64,000 nt of DNA from Mesorhizobium neociceri. GTDB taxonomy: Bacteria > Pseudomonadota > Alphaproteobacteria > Rhizobiales > Rhizobiaceae. This document shows positions 26,152 to 34,591 of the stretch, piece after piece (the stretch's first letter is position 1; every line of letters starts with the position of its first letter). The stretch spans positions 1 to 64,000 of the forward strand of contig NZ_JACDTY010000019.1 of the NCBI RefSeq assembly GCF_013520985.1, given 5' to 3'. The position numbers and the translations under genes were made by a program. The notes below the pieces were generated by a model. The model saw only the letters and a list, made by a program, of their open reading frames with translations. It was not told the origin of the DNA and ran no database searches.

Positions 26152-27219
26152 ATGCCTTTGAAAGCTGCCGCCCATATCGAGGCGATGTCGGCCTTCTCGC
26201 TGGCGAATTTCGGCGGCTATGACCGGCCGACGCTTGCCCAGAACGAGAGTGCCTTCCCGCCAAGCCCCAAAGCGATCGCCGCCGGCCAGGACGCGATCGC
26301 GCGCAGCCATCTCTACCCCGATCCGGACTGGACCGTGCTGCGCAAAGCGATCGCGCAGGCCTATGGCGTCGAACGCGAGCTGATCCTGTGCGGTGCGGGT
26401 TCCATGGACCTGATCGCCTGCACCGTCGCGGCGTTTGCCGGTCCAGGCGACGAGGTGCTGGCCACCGCTTGCGCCTATAATTTCGCGGCCTCCGCCGCCT
26501 CACGGGTCGATGCCGTCTACGTCAAGGTGGCGGAGCGCGACTTCATCGTGTCCGTCGACAGCATCCTCGCTGCCGTCACGCCGGGGACGCGGATCGTCTT
26601 CGTCTGTAATCCCGGCAATCCGACCGGCACCCGCATCCGCAATTCCGAACTGCTGCGCCTGCGCGCCGCCTTGCGCGGCGACGTGCTGCTGGTAATCGAC
26701 CAGGCCTATGGCGAGTTCGACGACCAGAACCCGCAGCCGGTCTTCGCGCTCGTCGGGCGCGGCGACACCGTCGTGCTGCGCAGCCTTTCCAAGGCCTATG
26801 GGCTGGCCGGCGCGCGTGTCGGCTGGGGATTGTTTCCGCCCGTGATCGCCGCCGAAATCCGCAAGCTGCAGAACTCCAACCAGGTCACCACGGCAAGCCT
26901 CGCCATGGCGGTCGCGGCAATCGAGGACCAGGCCTATATGCGCGAGACGGTGGCGCGCACGGCCGCGATCCGCGACCGCTTTGCCCAGGATCTGAGAGCG
27001 GCGGGATACAGCGTTCCCGAAAGCCGAACGAATTTCGTGCTGATCCGGTTCGGCGACGCGGCCGCAGCGGTGGCCGCCGATGCCGCCTTGCGCAGTGCCG
27101 GCATCATTGTGCGCAGCCTCGGCGGTTATGGCCTGACCGATTGCCTGCGCGCAACGGTCGGGCCGCAGGACATGATGGACCGTGCGCTGCACATCCTGAC
27201 CGATCTGCGCGGCGGCTGA
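26152..27219 (+). CDS. PLP-dependent class I/II aminotransferase (HisC-like)
   Basis: Fold-type I aminotransferase close to histidinol-phosphate aminotransferases, 355 residues. Features are the N-terminal LAQNESAFPPSP, the CNPGNPTGTRI loop, IDQAYGEF with the PLP Asp, the Schiff-base lysine K214 in LSKAYGLAGARVGW, and an RATVG C-terminal Arg motif. It sits 32 bases before a PuuE-like gene rather than with histidine genes, so an amine or amino-acid catabolic role is more likely than histidine synthesis. Confidence 0.88.
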   Translation: MPLKAAAHIEAMSAFSLANFGGYDRPTLAQNESAFPPSPKAIAAGQDAIARSHLYPDPDWTVLRKAIAQAYGVERELILCGAGSMDLIACTVAAFAGPGDEVLATACAYNFAASAASRVDAVYVKVAERDFIVSVDSILAAVTPGTRIVFVCNPGNPTGTRIRNSELLRLRAALRGDVLLVIDQAYGEFDDQNPQPVFALVGRGDTVVLRSLSKAYGLAGARVGWGLFPPVIAAEIRKLQNSNQVTTASLAMAVAAIEDQAYMRETVARTAAIRDRFAQDLRAAGYSVPESRTNFVLIRFGDAAAAVAADAALRSAGIIVRSLGGYGLTDCLRATVGPQDMMDRALHILTDLRGG

Positions 27220-27251
27220 ATTTGCGATGATATCAGAGGGAGACTTGAGCG

Positions 27252-28157
27252 ATGCCATATCTGCCGGCCCGTGACTTCATCGGCTATGGCGAAAAGCCGC
27301 CTGCCGCTGCGTGGCCCGGCGGTGCGAAGCTGGCGCTCAATATCGTCGTCAACTACGAGGAAGGTGCCGAATACAGCATCGACGAAGGCGACGGTGTCTC
27401 CGAGGCGATCCTGTCGGATCTAGCCGTATCGCCAGCGGTACCCGGCCTGCGCAACCGCAACATGGAATCGCTCTACGAATACGGCTCGCGCGTAGGCGTC
27501 TGGCGGCTCGCCTCGCTGTTTCGGGACAAGGGCATCGTTCCGACCTTTTACGTCGTCGGGCGGGCGCTGGAGCTCAATCCGGCGGCCGGCAAGGCGATGG
27601 CCGAACTCGGCAGCGACATCGTCTGCCATGGCTGGCGCTGGATCGACTACGCGCCGCTGAGCGAGGCGGAGGAGCGCAAGCACATCGCCATGACCGTCGA
27701 CACGGTGCAGCAGATCACCGGCATTCGTCCGCTCGGCTGGTACACCGGCCGGCCCAGCCTCAACACCAGGCGGCTGGTGGTCGAACATGGCGGCTTCCTG
27801 TTCGATTGCGACGACTACAATGACGATTTGCCCTATTTCGTCGAGGTCGACGGCAAGCGACACTTGGTGGTGCCGCACTCCTTCGACAACAATGACAGCC
27901 GTTTCTCGCGCGGCTCGGGCCTGGAAACCGGCAGCCAGTTCTTCGACTATGTCAGCGATGGGGTGGACTGGCTGCTGGCCGAAGGACAGACGACACCGCG
28001 CATGATGACGGTGTCGCTGCACTGCCGGCTCGCCGCACGGCCGGGCCGCATGATCGGCCTGGCCCGCTTCCTCGACAAAGTCAGAAACAATCCCGACATC
28101 TGGATCTGCCGCCGCTCCGACCTCGCCCAGCACTGGTTGGACCGCTTCGGCGGCTGA
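27252..28157 (+). CDS. PuuE/allantoinase-like polysaccharide-deacetylase-fold hydrolase (copy 1)
   Basis: NodB-fold protein of the PuuE subgroup, whose known member is a cofactor-free allantoinase that opens a hydantoin ring. It has 301 residues; the family opening is FIGYGEKPPAAAWPGGAKLALNIVVNYEEG. The metal-binding TFDDG motif of true deacetylases is absent, as in PuuE. Other family segments are SRVGVWRLASLF, CHGWRWIDY and GRPSLNTRRL. A second homologue lies at 56330-57253. It probably hydrolyses a cyclic amide; the substrate is unknown. Confidence 0.85.
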   Translation: MPYLPARDFIGYGEKPPAAAWPGGAKLALNIVVNYEEGAEYSIDEGDGVSEAILSDLAVSPAVPGLRNRNMESLYEYGSRVGVWRLASLFRDKGIVPTFYVVGRALELNPAAGKAMAELGSDIVCHGWRWIDYAPLSEAEERKHIAMTVDTVQQITGIRPLGWYTGRPSLNTRRLVVEHGGFLFDCDDYNDDLPYFVEVDGKRHLVVPHSFDNNDSRFSRGSGLETGSQFFDYVSDGVDWLLAEGQTTPRMMTVSLHCRLAARPGRMIGLARFLDKVRNNPDIWICRRSDLAQHWLDRFGG

Positions 28158-28169
28158 GGCGGCGAACGC

Positions 28170-29072
28170 CTATTTGTTCGGAACTTCGTAGACCTTGCCG
28201 TGCCAGGGTGCTGCGTCGATCTGGTCGAGCGCCATCACGTAGAGCACCTTCTCGTCCGGTCCGAAGGCGAAGTTCGGCATGGAGGGCGACGGCACCGAAA
28301 GCGTGCGCAGCAGCTTGGCGTCCTTGTCGACGACAATGATCTTGCCTGGCGCGTCCAGCGAGCGCGGGCTCTGGCCGACATACATCTCACCCGCCTTGTC
28401 TATCTTGATGCCGTCGGGCCAGATGTGCGGCTGGTCGGGGAAGAGATCGTCCAGGCGCAGGAAGACACGCCGGTTGCTCAGACTGTGATCAGCCTGGACA
28501 TCGAATTCGATGATCCTGTTGTCTTCGGTCTCGACCAGATAGAGGATCTTGCCGTCATTCGACATGACGAGGCCGTTGGCATTGTGCAGGTCGCCGGCAA
28601 CCTTCTTTACGCTGCCGTCCTTGCCGATGTAATAGGCCGAAGCGTCGATCAGCGGACCGCCCTTGCCGGAGCCAGTGAAATAGATGCCGCCGTCCTTGTC
28701 GGGCGCGAAGTCGTTCGGTCCGCTGAACGGCTTGCCGTCGGTATCCTTGTCATAGGCCGGCAGCGTCTTGCCGTCGGCGGAGATGCGGCCGATCGAGTTG
28801 CTGTCGTAGCAGGTGACGAGGAACTCGCCTGACGTCGTCGGCAGCACCGCCGAAGGGCCGCAGCCGTCCATCTTCCAGAAGATCTCGTTCTTGTTGCCGT
28901 CCCATACGTCCACGGTGCCGCGGCCATATTCGACATAGAAGAGCTTGTCCTGGTACCAGACCGGACCTTCGGCGAACCAGGCGTCGTCATTGATGACTTT
29001 GACGTCCGCCGCGTGCGCAGAGGACGTCAGAAGCAGGGCAAACATGGTGCTAAGCAGATGCCGTTTGATCAT
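28170..29072 (-). CDS. Secreted SMP-30/gluconolactonase-like beta-propeller protein
   Basis: Six-bladed propeller of the SMP-30/lactonase family, 300 residues. A Sec signal peptide, MIKRHLLSTMFALLLTSSAHA, cleaves before ADV. The metal-site segments of the family are seen: an early Glu in FAEGPVWYQD, Asn in GPNDFAPDKDGGIYFT, Asn in NANGLVMSNDG and Asp in WPDGIKID. A periplasmic location is inferred. It lies downstream of the DMGDH-type gene on the same strand but convergent with the PuuE-like gene. Confidence 0.88.
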   Translation of the reverse strand: MIKRHLLSTMFALLLTSSAHAADVKVINDDAWFAEGPVWYQDKLFYVEYGRGTVDVWDGNKNEIFWKMDGCGPSAVLPTTSGEFLVTCYDSNSIGRISADGKTLPAYDKDTDGKPFSGPNDFAPDKDGGIYFTGSGKGGPLIDASAYYIGKDGSVKKVAGDLHNANGLVMSNDGKILYLVETEDNRIIEFDVQADHSLSNRRVFLRLDDLFPDQPHIWPDGIKIDKAGEMYVGQSPRSLDAPGKIIVVDKDAKLLRTLSVPSPSMPNFAFGPDEKVLYVMALDQIDAAPWHGKVYEVPNK

Positions 29073-29116
29073 GCGATTCCCCTTTTTCGTCGTTGAAATC
29101 TTCCTGACTCAGGTTC

Positions 29117-29131
29117 TCCGGGCGCCCCGGA
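29117..29131 (-). terminator. Short GC hairpin after the DMGDH-type gene
   Basis: TCCGGG-CGC-CCCGGA in the 70-base gap between the flavoprotein stop and the SMP-30-like start. Weak, no T-run. Confidence 0.3.
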
Positions 29132-29142
29132 AAGCCATACGT

Positions 29143-31563
29143 CTACGCCCGCAGCCGCTTGCCTTCGGGGTCGAACGGCGGCTCGCTCAACAGCACCGCG
29201 TCGTGCGGCCGGCCGAGGATCGCCACCGACACCTTGTCTCCAGCCTTGGCGGAGCCTGCCTTGACATAGCCCAGCGCCAGCGACTGCTCGACGAAGTAGC
29301 CGTACGCGCCTGACGAGACCTGGCCGATCGGCGTGCCGTCGGGGAGAAAGATAGGCTCACCACCGGTGGCGTCGGCATCCTTGGCGGCGATCGACAGCAT
29401 GATCAGTTGGTCGCGGGCCGGCTTTTCGGAGATGGCGGCATAGGCGTCGCGGTTTAGGAAGTCGCCCTTGTCCATCTTGACCAGGCGGTCGAACTTGACC
29501 TCCTGCGGCCAATATTCGGGCGAGTATTCGCGGCTCCAGCTGCCATAGCCTTTTTCGACGCGCAGCGACATCAGCGCGCGCGAGCCGACCGGACCGGCGC
29601 CGACTTCGCTGCCAGCCTTGAGCAGCGCACTGTAGAGCTCGACCTGGTCCGCGGCCGGGCAATAAAGCTCCCAGCCGAGATCGCCGGTGAAGGAGACGCG
29701 CAATGCCACCACGTCGACGCCGGCAACGGTGATCCGCCGCGAGCGCATGAAGGGAAACGTTTCGCTCGACAGGTCCGCATTGGTCAGCCGCTGCAGCAAT
29801 TCGCGCGACTTCGGACCGGCGACGTTGAAGCCGCCCATTTCCTCGGTGCGCGAGCGGAAGCTCGTGCCTTCGGGCAACGGGACCGCCTTGAAGAACCGCT
29901 GATGGAAGCGCTCGGCCATGCCGGAACCGAAGACCATGAACTCGTCTTGGCCAAGCTTCGTCACGGTGAAGTCGCCGGCGATGCCGCCGCGCTTGCCGAT
30001 CAATGGCGTCAGACAGGAGCGGCCGATTTCGGACGGCATGCGGTTGGCGAACAGCGAATTCAGCCAGGCCTCGGCGCCCGGCCCCTTGACCTCGTATTTG
30101 GCGAAATTCGAGACGTCGATGATGCCGGCATGTTCGCGCAGCATGCGCGCCTCACGGCCGACCGGGCCCCACCAGTTCTGCCTGGTGAAGCCGTTCGTCT
30201 CCTCGCGCGGCTCACCCTCGGCAGCGAACCAGAGCGGATGCTCCCAGCCGAAGTTGAGACCGAAGACGGCACCCATCTGCTTTTGCATCTCGTAAGCAGG
30301 CCGCGTGCGGACGGGGCGCCCGGCGGCGCGTTCCTCATTGGGGAAATGGATCTTGAAGCGGTGGCTGTACTGGTCCTGCACGCGGGCCTTGGTGAAGGCC
30401 TTGCCGGCCCAGTGGCCGAACCGCGCCATGTCCCAGGCGAACATGTCGAGCGACGGTTCGCCCTCGATCATCCACTCGGCCGCCAGCTTGCCCATGCCAC
30501 CGGATTGCGAGAAGCCGGGAATGATGCCGTTGCAGCAGAAATAGTTCTGCAATTCCGGGACCGGGCCGAACAGCACGGCGCTGTCTGGCGACCAGATCAT
30601 CGGGCCGTTGATGACGCGCTTGACGCCTGCCTTGCCGACCGCCGGCACGCGCGCGATGGCGCGCATCATATTGTCCTCGATGCGGTCGAGATCGTCGGGA
30701 AACAATTCGTGGCCGAAGTCGAGCGGTGTACCGTCCTCGGCCCAGAACTTCATGTTGCGTTCATAGGCGCCGATGAGCAGGCCGAGCCCTTCCTGACGCA
30801 GGTAATATTCGCCGTCGCGGTCGGCGACCGAAGGCAGCCGGCGTCCCATGGCGGCGATTTCGGGAATGGTCTCGGTGACGAAATACTGGTGCTCGGTCGG
30901 GATCAGCGGCAATTGCAGGCCGGCCATGGCGGCAACCTCGCGGCCCCACAGGCCGGCGGCATTGACCACCCATTGCGTGTGGATATCGCCTTTCGGCGTG
31001 CGCACGATCCAGCTGCCGTCAGGTTGCGCTTCAGTGCCGGTGACCGGGGTGAAGCGATGGATCTCGGCGCCGCGCTGGCGCGCGCCTGCCGCATAGGCGG
31101 CGGTGACGCCGGACGGATCGACATTGCCGCCTTCGGGTTCGTACATGATGCAGCGTATGCCGTCGAAATCGACCAGCGGATGGAGGCGCTCCGCCTCGTC
31201 GCGCGCGACTTCATAAAAATTCATCTTGTAGCGCCGCGCCTTGGCCTCCTGCAGCCGCAGCTGGTGCTCGCGCGCCTCGGTCTGGGCAAGATAGAGCGAG
31301 CCCGGCTGGAAAATACCGCAGCCCTGGCCGGTCTCGGTCTCCAGCTCCTTGTACAGCGCCATGGTGTAGTGCTGCAGGCGGCTGATGTTGGTCGAGTCAT
31401 GCAGGCCATGAATGTTGGCGGCCGCGTGCCAGGTCGAGCCGGAGGTCAGCTCGTCGCGCTCAAGCAGGACGACATCGGACCAGCCATGCTTGGCCAAATG
31501 ATAGAGGATCGAGCAGCCGATCAGGCCGCCGCCGATGACAACGGCTTGTGCATGGGTACGCAT
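29143..31563 (-). CDS. Dimethylglycine/sarcosine dehydrogenase-family flavoprotein with GcvT domain
   Basis: An 806-residue FAD-dependent N-demethylase of the DMGDH family. Members oxidise N-methylated glycines or related amines and pass the methyl group to tetrahydrofolate through a C-terminal aminomethyltransferase (GcvT) domain. The FAD site is VVIGGGLIGCSILYHLAKHG (8-27); GSTWHAAANIHG (about 42-53) contains the His that carries covalent FAD in this family. The FAO_M linker region lies at about 370-430 and the GcvT domain at about 430-800 (HAGIIDVSNFAKYEVKGPGA; FTGDLGWELYCP). It is downstream of the solute-binding protein gene, separated by a hairpin. Confidence 0.9.
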   Translation of the reverse strand: MRTHAQAVVIGGGLIGCSILYHLAKHGWSDVVLLERDELTSGSTWHAAANIHGLHDSTNISRLQHYTMALYKELETETGQGCGIFQPGSLYLAQTEAREHQLRLQEAKARRYKMNFYEVARDEAERLHPLVDFDGIRCIMYEPEGGNVDPSGVTAAYAAGARQRGAEIHRFTPVTGTEAQPDGSWIVRTPKGDIHTQWVVNAAGLWGREVAAMAGLQLPLIPTEHQYFVTETIPEIAAMGRRLPSVADRDGEYYLRQEGLGLLIGAYERNMKFWAEDGTPLDFGHELFPDDLDRIEDNMMRAIARVPAVGKAGVKRVINGPMIWSPDSAVLFGPVPELQNYFCCNGIIPGFSQSGGMGKLAAEWMIEGEPSLDMFAWDMARFGHWAGKAFTKARVQDQYSHRFKIHFPNEERAAGRPVRTRPAYEMQKQMGAVFGLNFGWEHPLWFAAEGEPREETNGFTRQNWWGPVGREARMLREHAGIIDVSNFAKYEVKGPGAEAWLNSLFANRMPSEIGRSCLTPLIGKRGGIAGDFTVTKLGQDEFMVFGSGMAERFHQRFFKAVPLPEGTSFRSRTEEMGGFNVAGPKSRELLQRLTNADLSSETFPFMRSRRITVAGVDVVALRVSFTGDLGWELYCPAADQVELYSALLKAGSEVGAGPVGSRALMSLRVEKGYGSWSREYSPEYWPQEVKFDRLVKMDKGDFLNRDAYAAISEKPARDQLIMLSIAAKDADATGGEPIFLPDGTPIGQVSSGAYGYFVEQSLALGYVKAGSAKAGDKVSVAILGRPHDAVLLSEPPFDPEGKRLRA

Positions 31564-31645
31564 ATCGAGATTTCTTCCCTTTGTGTTCGGCGACTTGTCT
31601 TGTTCCAGATCAATGAATTCGGTCTCGTCGCCTTGGCGAAACTCC

Positions 31646-31668
31646 AGGGGGCGATCGGGCCGCCCCCT
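31646..31668 (-). terminator. Hairpin between solute-binding protein and DMGDH-type genes
   Basis: AGGGGGCG, 7-base loop, CGCCCCCT, 14 bases after the binding-protein stop on the reverse strand. It probably raises binding-protein mRNA relative to the downstream flavoprotein. Confidence 0.6.
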
Positions 31669-31681
31669 AGATGCTTAGAGT

Positions 31682-33340
31682 TCAAGCCTTGTCGAGCCAG
31701 ACCTTCTCCAGTTGCAGCTCGAATGTCTGATGCATTTTGAGGTTTTTCACATAGGTGGCGTGATGGCGGTAGAGCGAGCGCCAGAACGACTGAACCAGGA
31801 CGCCAGAATCCTGCAGGATGAACTCGACATCCTTCATCAACTCCTTGCGCTTGGCCGTATCGGCGATGGCGAGTGCGGCATTGAGCTTCTTGTCGAACTC
31901 GGGATTGGCGTAGGCCGACTCATTCCAGGCTTCGCCGCTGCGGTAGGCGAGCGCCAGCACCTGTACACCCAGCGGACGCATGCCCCATTCGGTGGTCGAC
32001 CACGGATATTTCGTCCAGTCGTTCCAGAACGAAGTGCCCGGGATGATCGTGCGCTTGACCTTGAATCCGGCCTCGCGCATCTGCGCGGCAACGACGTCGG
32101 CAGGGTCCTTCACATAGTCCGAATCATAGGAGATGAGTTCGAACTCGTGATCCATCTGGCCGGCCTCGGTCATCAGCGCCTTGGCCTTGGCGAGATCGCG
32201 CGGCACTTTCGGCAGTTCGTAATATTCGGGATGGATCGGGCAGACATGGTGGTTTTCGGCGACCTGGCCGAGGCCGCTATAGCCGAGCTTCAGCACCGTC
32301 TCGTTGTCGACCGCGAGCTGGATCGCGTTTCGCACCCGTTTGTCGTCATAGGGCTTGTTGCTGATATTGGTGCGCAGCACGATCGTTCCCGCGGTGACGA
32401 CGGATTCCTTGACCAGACCCATACCGTCATAGAGGTCCACCGTGCCGCCGACGGTCTGGTAGTTGCAGTCGATCTCGCCGGCTTCGAAGGCGCTGGCGAT
32501 GGCGGGGTTTGAAGCGTCCGTGCCGTAGTCGGTCCAGTCGACGCCATCGAGATAGGTTTCTCCGCCGAACCAGGTGAAGTCCTTGCGACGCCGAACCGAG
32601 GCCGAGTCACCGACCTTGTAGGAGATCAACTCATACGGGCCGGTGCCGGGCGTCTTGGTCATGTCGGCGCCGTTCTTGTCGAAGTCGCGGTGGACGATGA
32701 TGGCCGGATAGTCGGCGAAGCCGGGTATGATGGTGACATCGGACTGGCCGCATTTCAGTTTCACCGTATGGTCGTCGACCTTGGTGATGGCGCCTGCAAT
32801 CGCCTTCTTGGTGGCAGGATCGATCAGCGTGGCCATGCGGCCAGCCATCGAATTGCCTTCGGCCGCCTTGTCGCACCAGCGCCCGATGTTGAAGACGATG
32901 TCGTCGGCGTTGAGCTCGTCGCCGTTCGACCACTTCACGCCCTTGCGCACATGCAGCGTGTATTCGGTGGCGTCGTCGCTGACCTCCCAGCTTTCGATGA
33001 GATGGCCCTCGAAGGTGAAGTCCTGGGTGTAGCGGATCATGTAGTCGTTGCACTGGCGCAGCACGTTGGCCATTTCCGACCAGTCCCATGTGCGCGGATC
33101 CTTCATGTCCTTGATGATCATCTGCATCTTCAGGATACCGCCCTTCTTGCCAGGCTCCATCGTTGCAGCTTCAGCCGGCGTGGGAAGGCCAGCCATTGCA
33201 TAGGCGAACGCCGTCGAGGCGCCCATCGCGCTCGCCATGGCGAGGAATTCGCGGCGGTCCATCCTGCCGCTTCTGACTTCATCTGCGTAGCTTTCGATGA
33301 CCGCCGGGACGCGGTCACCGTTGCTCCTGAAAAGTGCCAT
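31682..33340 (-). CDS. ABC transporter solute-binding protein, family 5 (peptide/opine/amine type), Tat-exported
   Basis: Periplasmic receptor of the SBP_bac_5 family, 552 residues. ATG 33340 follows GGAG by 7 bases; a longer frame to 33376 is not supported. A twin-arginine leader is visible, RMDRREFLAMASAMGASTAF (about 26-45), suggesting export in folded form. Family blocks are AADIVFNIGRW-like NADDIVFNIG, GTGPYELISY and RNAIQLAVD. No cognate permease or ATPase genes are nearby, so it must share a transporter encoded elsewhere. The context points to a methylated amine or modified amino acid ligand. Confidence 0.9.
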   Translation of the reverse strand: MALFRSNGDRVPAVIESYADEVRSGRMDRREFLAMASAMGASTAFAYAMAGLPTPAEAATMEPGKKGGILKMQMIIKDMKDPRTWDWSEMANVLRQCNDYMIRYTQDFTFEGHLIESWEVSDDATEYTLHVRKGVKWSNGDELNADDIVFNIGRWCDKAAEGNSMAGRMATLIDPATKKAIAGAITKVDDHTVKLKCGQSDVTIIPGFADYPAIIVHRDFDKNGADMTKTPGTGPYELISYKVGDSASVRRRKDFTWFGGETYLDGVDWTDYGTDASNPAIASAFEAGEIDCNYQTVGGTVDLYDGMGLVKESVVTAGTIVLRTNISNKPYDDKRVRNAIQLAVDNETVLKLGYSGLGQVAENHHVCPIHPEYYELPKVPRDLAKAKALMTEAGQMDHEFELISYDSDYVKDPADVVAAQMREAGFKVKRTIIPGTSFWNDWTKYPWSTTEWGMRPLGVQVLALAYRSGEAWNESAYANPEFDKKLNAALAIADTAKRKELMKDVEFILQDSGVLVQSFWRSLYRHHATYVKNLKMHQTFELQLEKVWLDKA

Positions 33341-33535
33341 TGTTGCTTCTCCGGTTTGGGCTTTCCGCCCGTTCATTCCCCATTGCGCGGAGAATGTTAG
33401 AGCCGATGCAAAAATCCCGGAAGGGCTTGAGGCCTCACAAACCGCTGAAAACCGGCCTGCGAGACCTAATAAAACAATGCCATTGGCGTCTCAAATTTTT
33501 TCACGTGCGGTCATGCCGATGTCGGCGACCGCTCC
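33341..33535 (-). promoter_or_regulatory. Promoter region of the Tat-exported binding protein gene
   Basis: 195 bases between the LysR stop and the binding-protein start. It is AT-richer than the surroundings near 33465-33500 (AATAAAACAATG, CAAATTTTTTCAC), as expected for a promoter; no exact boxes assigned. Confidence 0.35.
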
Positions 33536-34423
33536 TCAGGCGCTGTCTTCCTGCGCCCGCGCTATGATCCATTCGCGCACCGTGCGGGCGATGTTGCCCT
33601 TGGAAAGCTGGGTCTCGGTCAGGTAGTAATTCCAGGGGCTTGGCGGCCGGACCGCAAACGGCTCGACGAGCAGTCCGCGCCTGAGATAGGCGTGGGCAAG
33701 CGAACGCTGGGTGGCGACGAGTCCGGCGCCCATGGCGGCAAGCTCGAGCGCGATGTTGGAGGCGTTGGTCGACAGGCCCTTGTCGAAATCCTGCATGTCG
33801 ACGCCGAGCGCGGTGGCAACGACCTGCCAGTATTCCTGGCGGCCATGCACGAAGATCCGGTCCACCTTGAGGATATCCTCCGGCGCTTTGACGGCGTGCT
33901 CGCCTTCGAGCAGCGAAGGTGCGCACAGCAGCACCAGTTCGTCATTCCAGAGCGGGATGGCGGCGGGCGGGCGATCGTCGAAGCGCCGCGTCGAAATGGT
34001 GATGTCGGCGATCTGTTCGCTGAGATCCTCCCAGATCGTGCCATGCAGCACGATCTCGATTTCGGGATGCTTCTTGCGGAAGGCGGCCATGCAGCCGGCC
34101 AGCCAGTTTTCCGCAAGGCTCATCGGACAGGAGACGACCACGGTGCGGTTGCGCGACGAGGTGACGATCGCCTCCGTCGCCTGGTCGATCTGGTCGAGCG
34201 CCTGGCGCAGCGTCGGCAGAAACGCCTCGCCCATCTCGGTCAGCTTGAGGCTGCGCGGATAGCGGATGAACAATTGCCGGCCGATGTAGTGTTCGAGCGA
34301 GCGGACATGCGTGCTGACAGCCGCCTGCGTGTAGCCAAGCTCCTTGGCTGCCATGGTGAAACTCAGATGCCGGGCCGAGCTCTCGAATGACCTGATATAG
34401 TTCAAAGGCGGGGGTGGCTTCAT
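33536..34423 (-). CDS. LysR-family regulator, GcvA type
   Basis: 295 residues. The N-terminus PLNYIRSFESSARHLSFTMAAKELGYTQAAVSTHVRSLEHYIG is the GcvA-like variant of the LysR helix-turn-helix, a group often tied to one-carbon or amine catabolism. It lies between the binding protein gene (same strand) and the divergent nine-gene MmgE-sox operon, so it is well placed to control both. Confidence 0.92.
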   Translation of the reverse strand: MKPPPPLNYIRSFESSARHLSFTMAAKELGYTQAAVSTHVRSLEHYIGRQLFIRYPRSLKLTEMGEAFLPTLRQALDQIDQATEAIVTSSRNRTVVVSCPMSLAENWLAGCMAAFRKKHPEIEIVLHGTIWEDLSEQIADITISTRRFDDRPPAAIPLWNDELVLLCAPSLLEGEHAVKAPEDILKVDRIFVHGRQEYWQVVATALGVDMQDFDKGLSTNASNIALELAAMGAGLVATQRSLAHAYLRRGLLVEPFAVRPPSPWNYYLTETQLSKGNIARTVREWIIARAQEDSA

Positions 34424-34478
34424 CTCCGGCTCCTGCGCTGTGCCAGAATAGGTAGACCATGGAGCCGCCGGCGTTCAA

Positions 34479-34488
34479 TTGCACGCAA
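34479..34488. promoter_or_regulatory. Short palindrome in the LysR/MmgE divergent promoter region
   Basis: TTGC-AC-GCAA, 56 bases upstream of the regulator start, with a related ATTGCGTGAAAGC at about 34529. Candidate half of a LysR site; weak. Confidence 0.25.
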
Positions 34489-34591
34489 GCGACATGGCAT
34501 AGATATTTTTGGCCAAAGCCGCTGAACTAATTGCGTGAAAGCGCGATGGACCCAAATTAATGATGTCGTGACGACAGAGGGAGTGAAGCAA

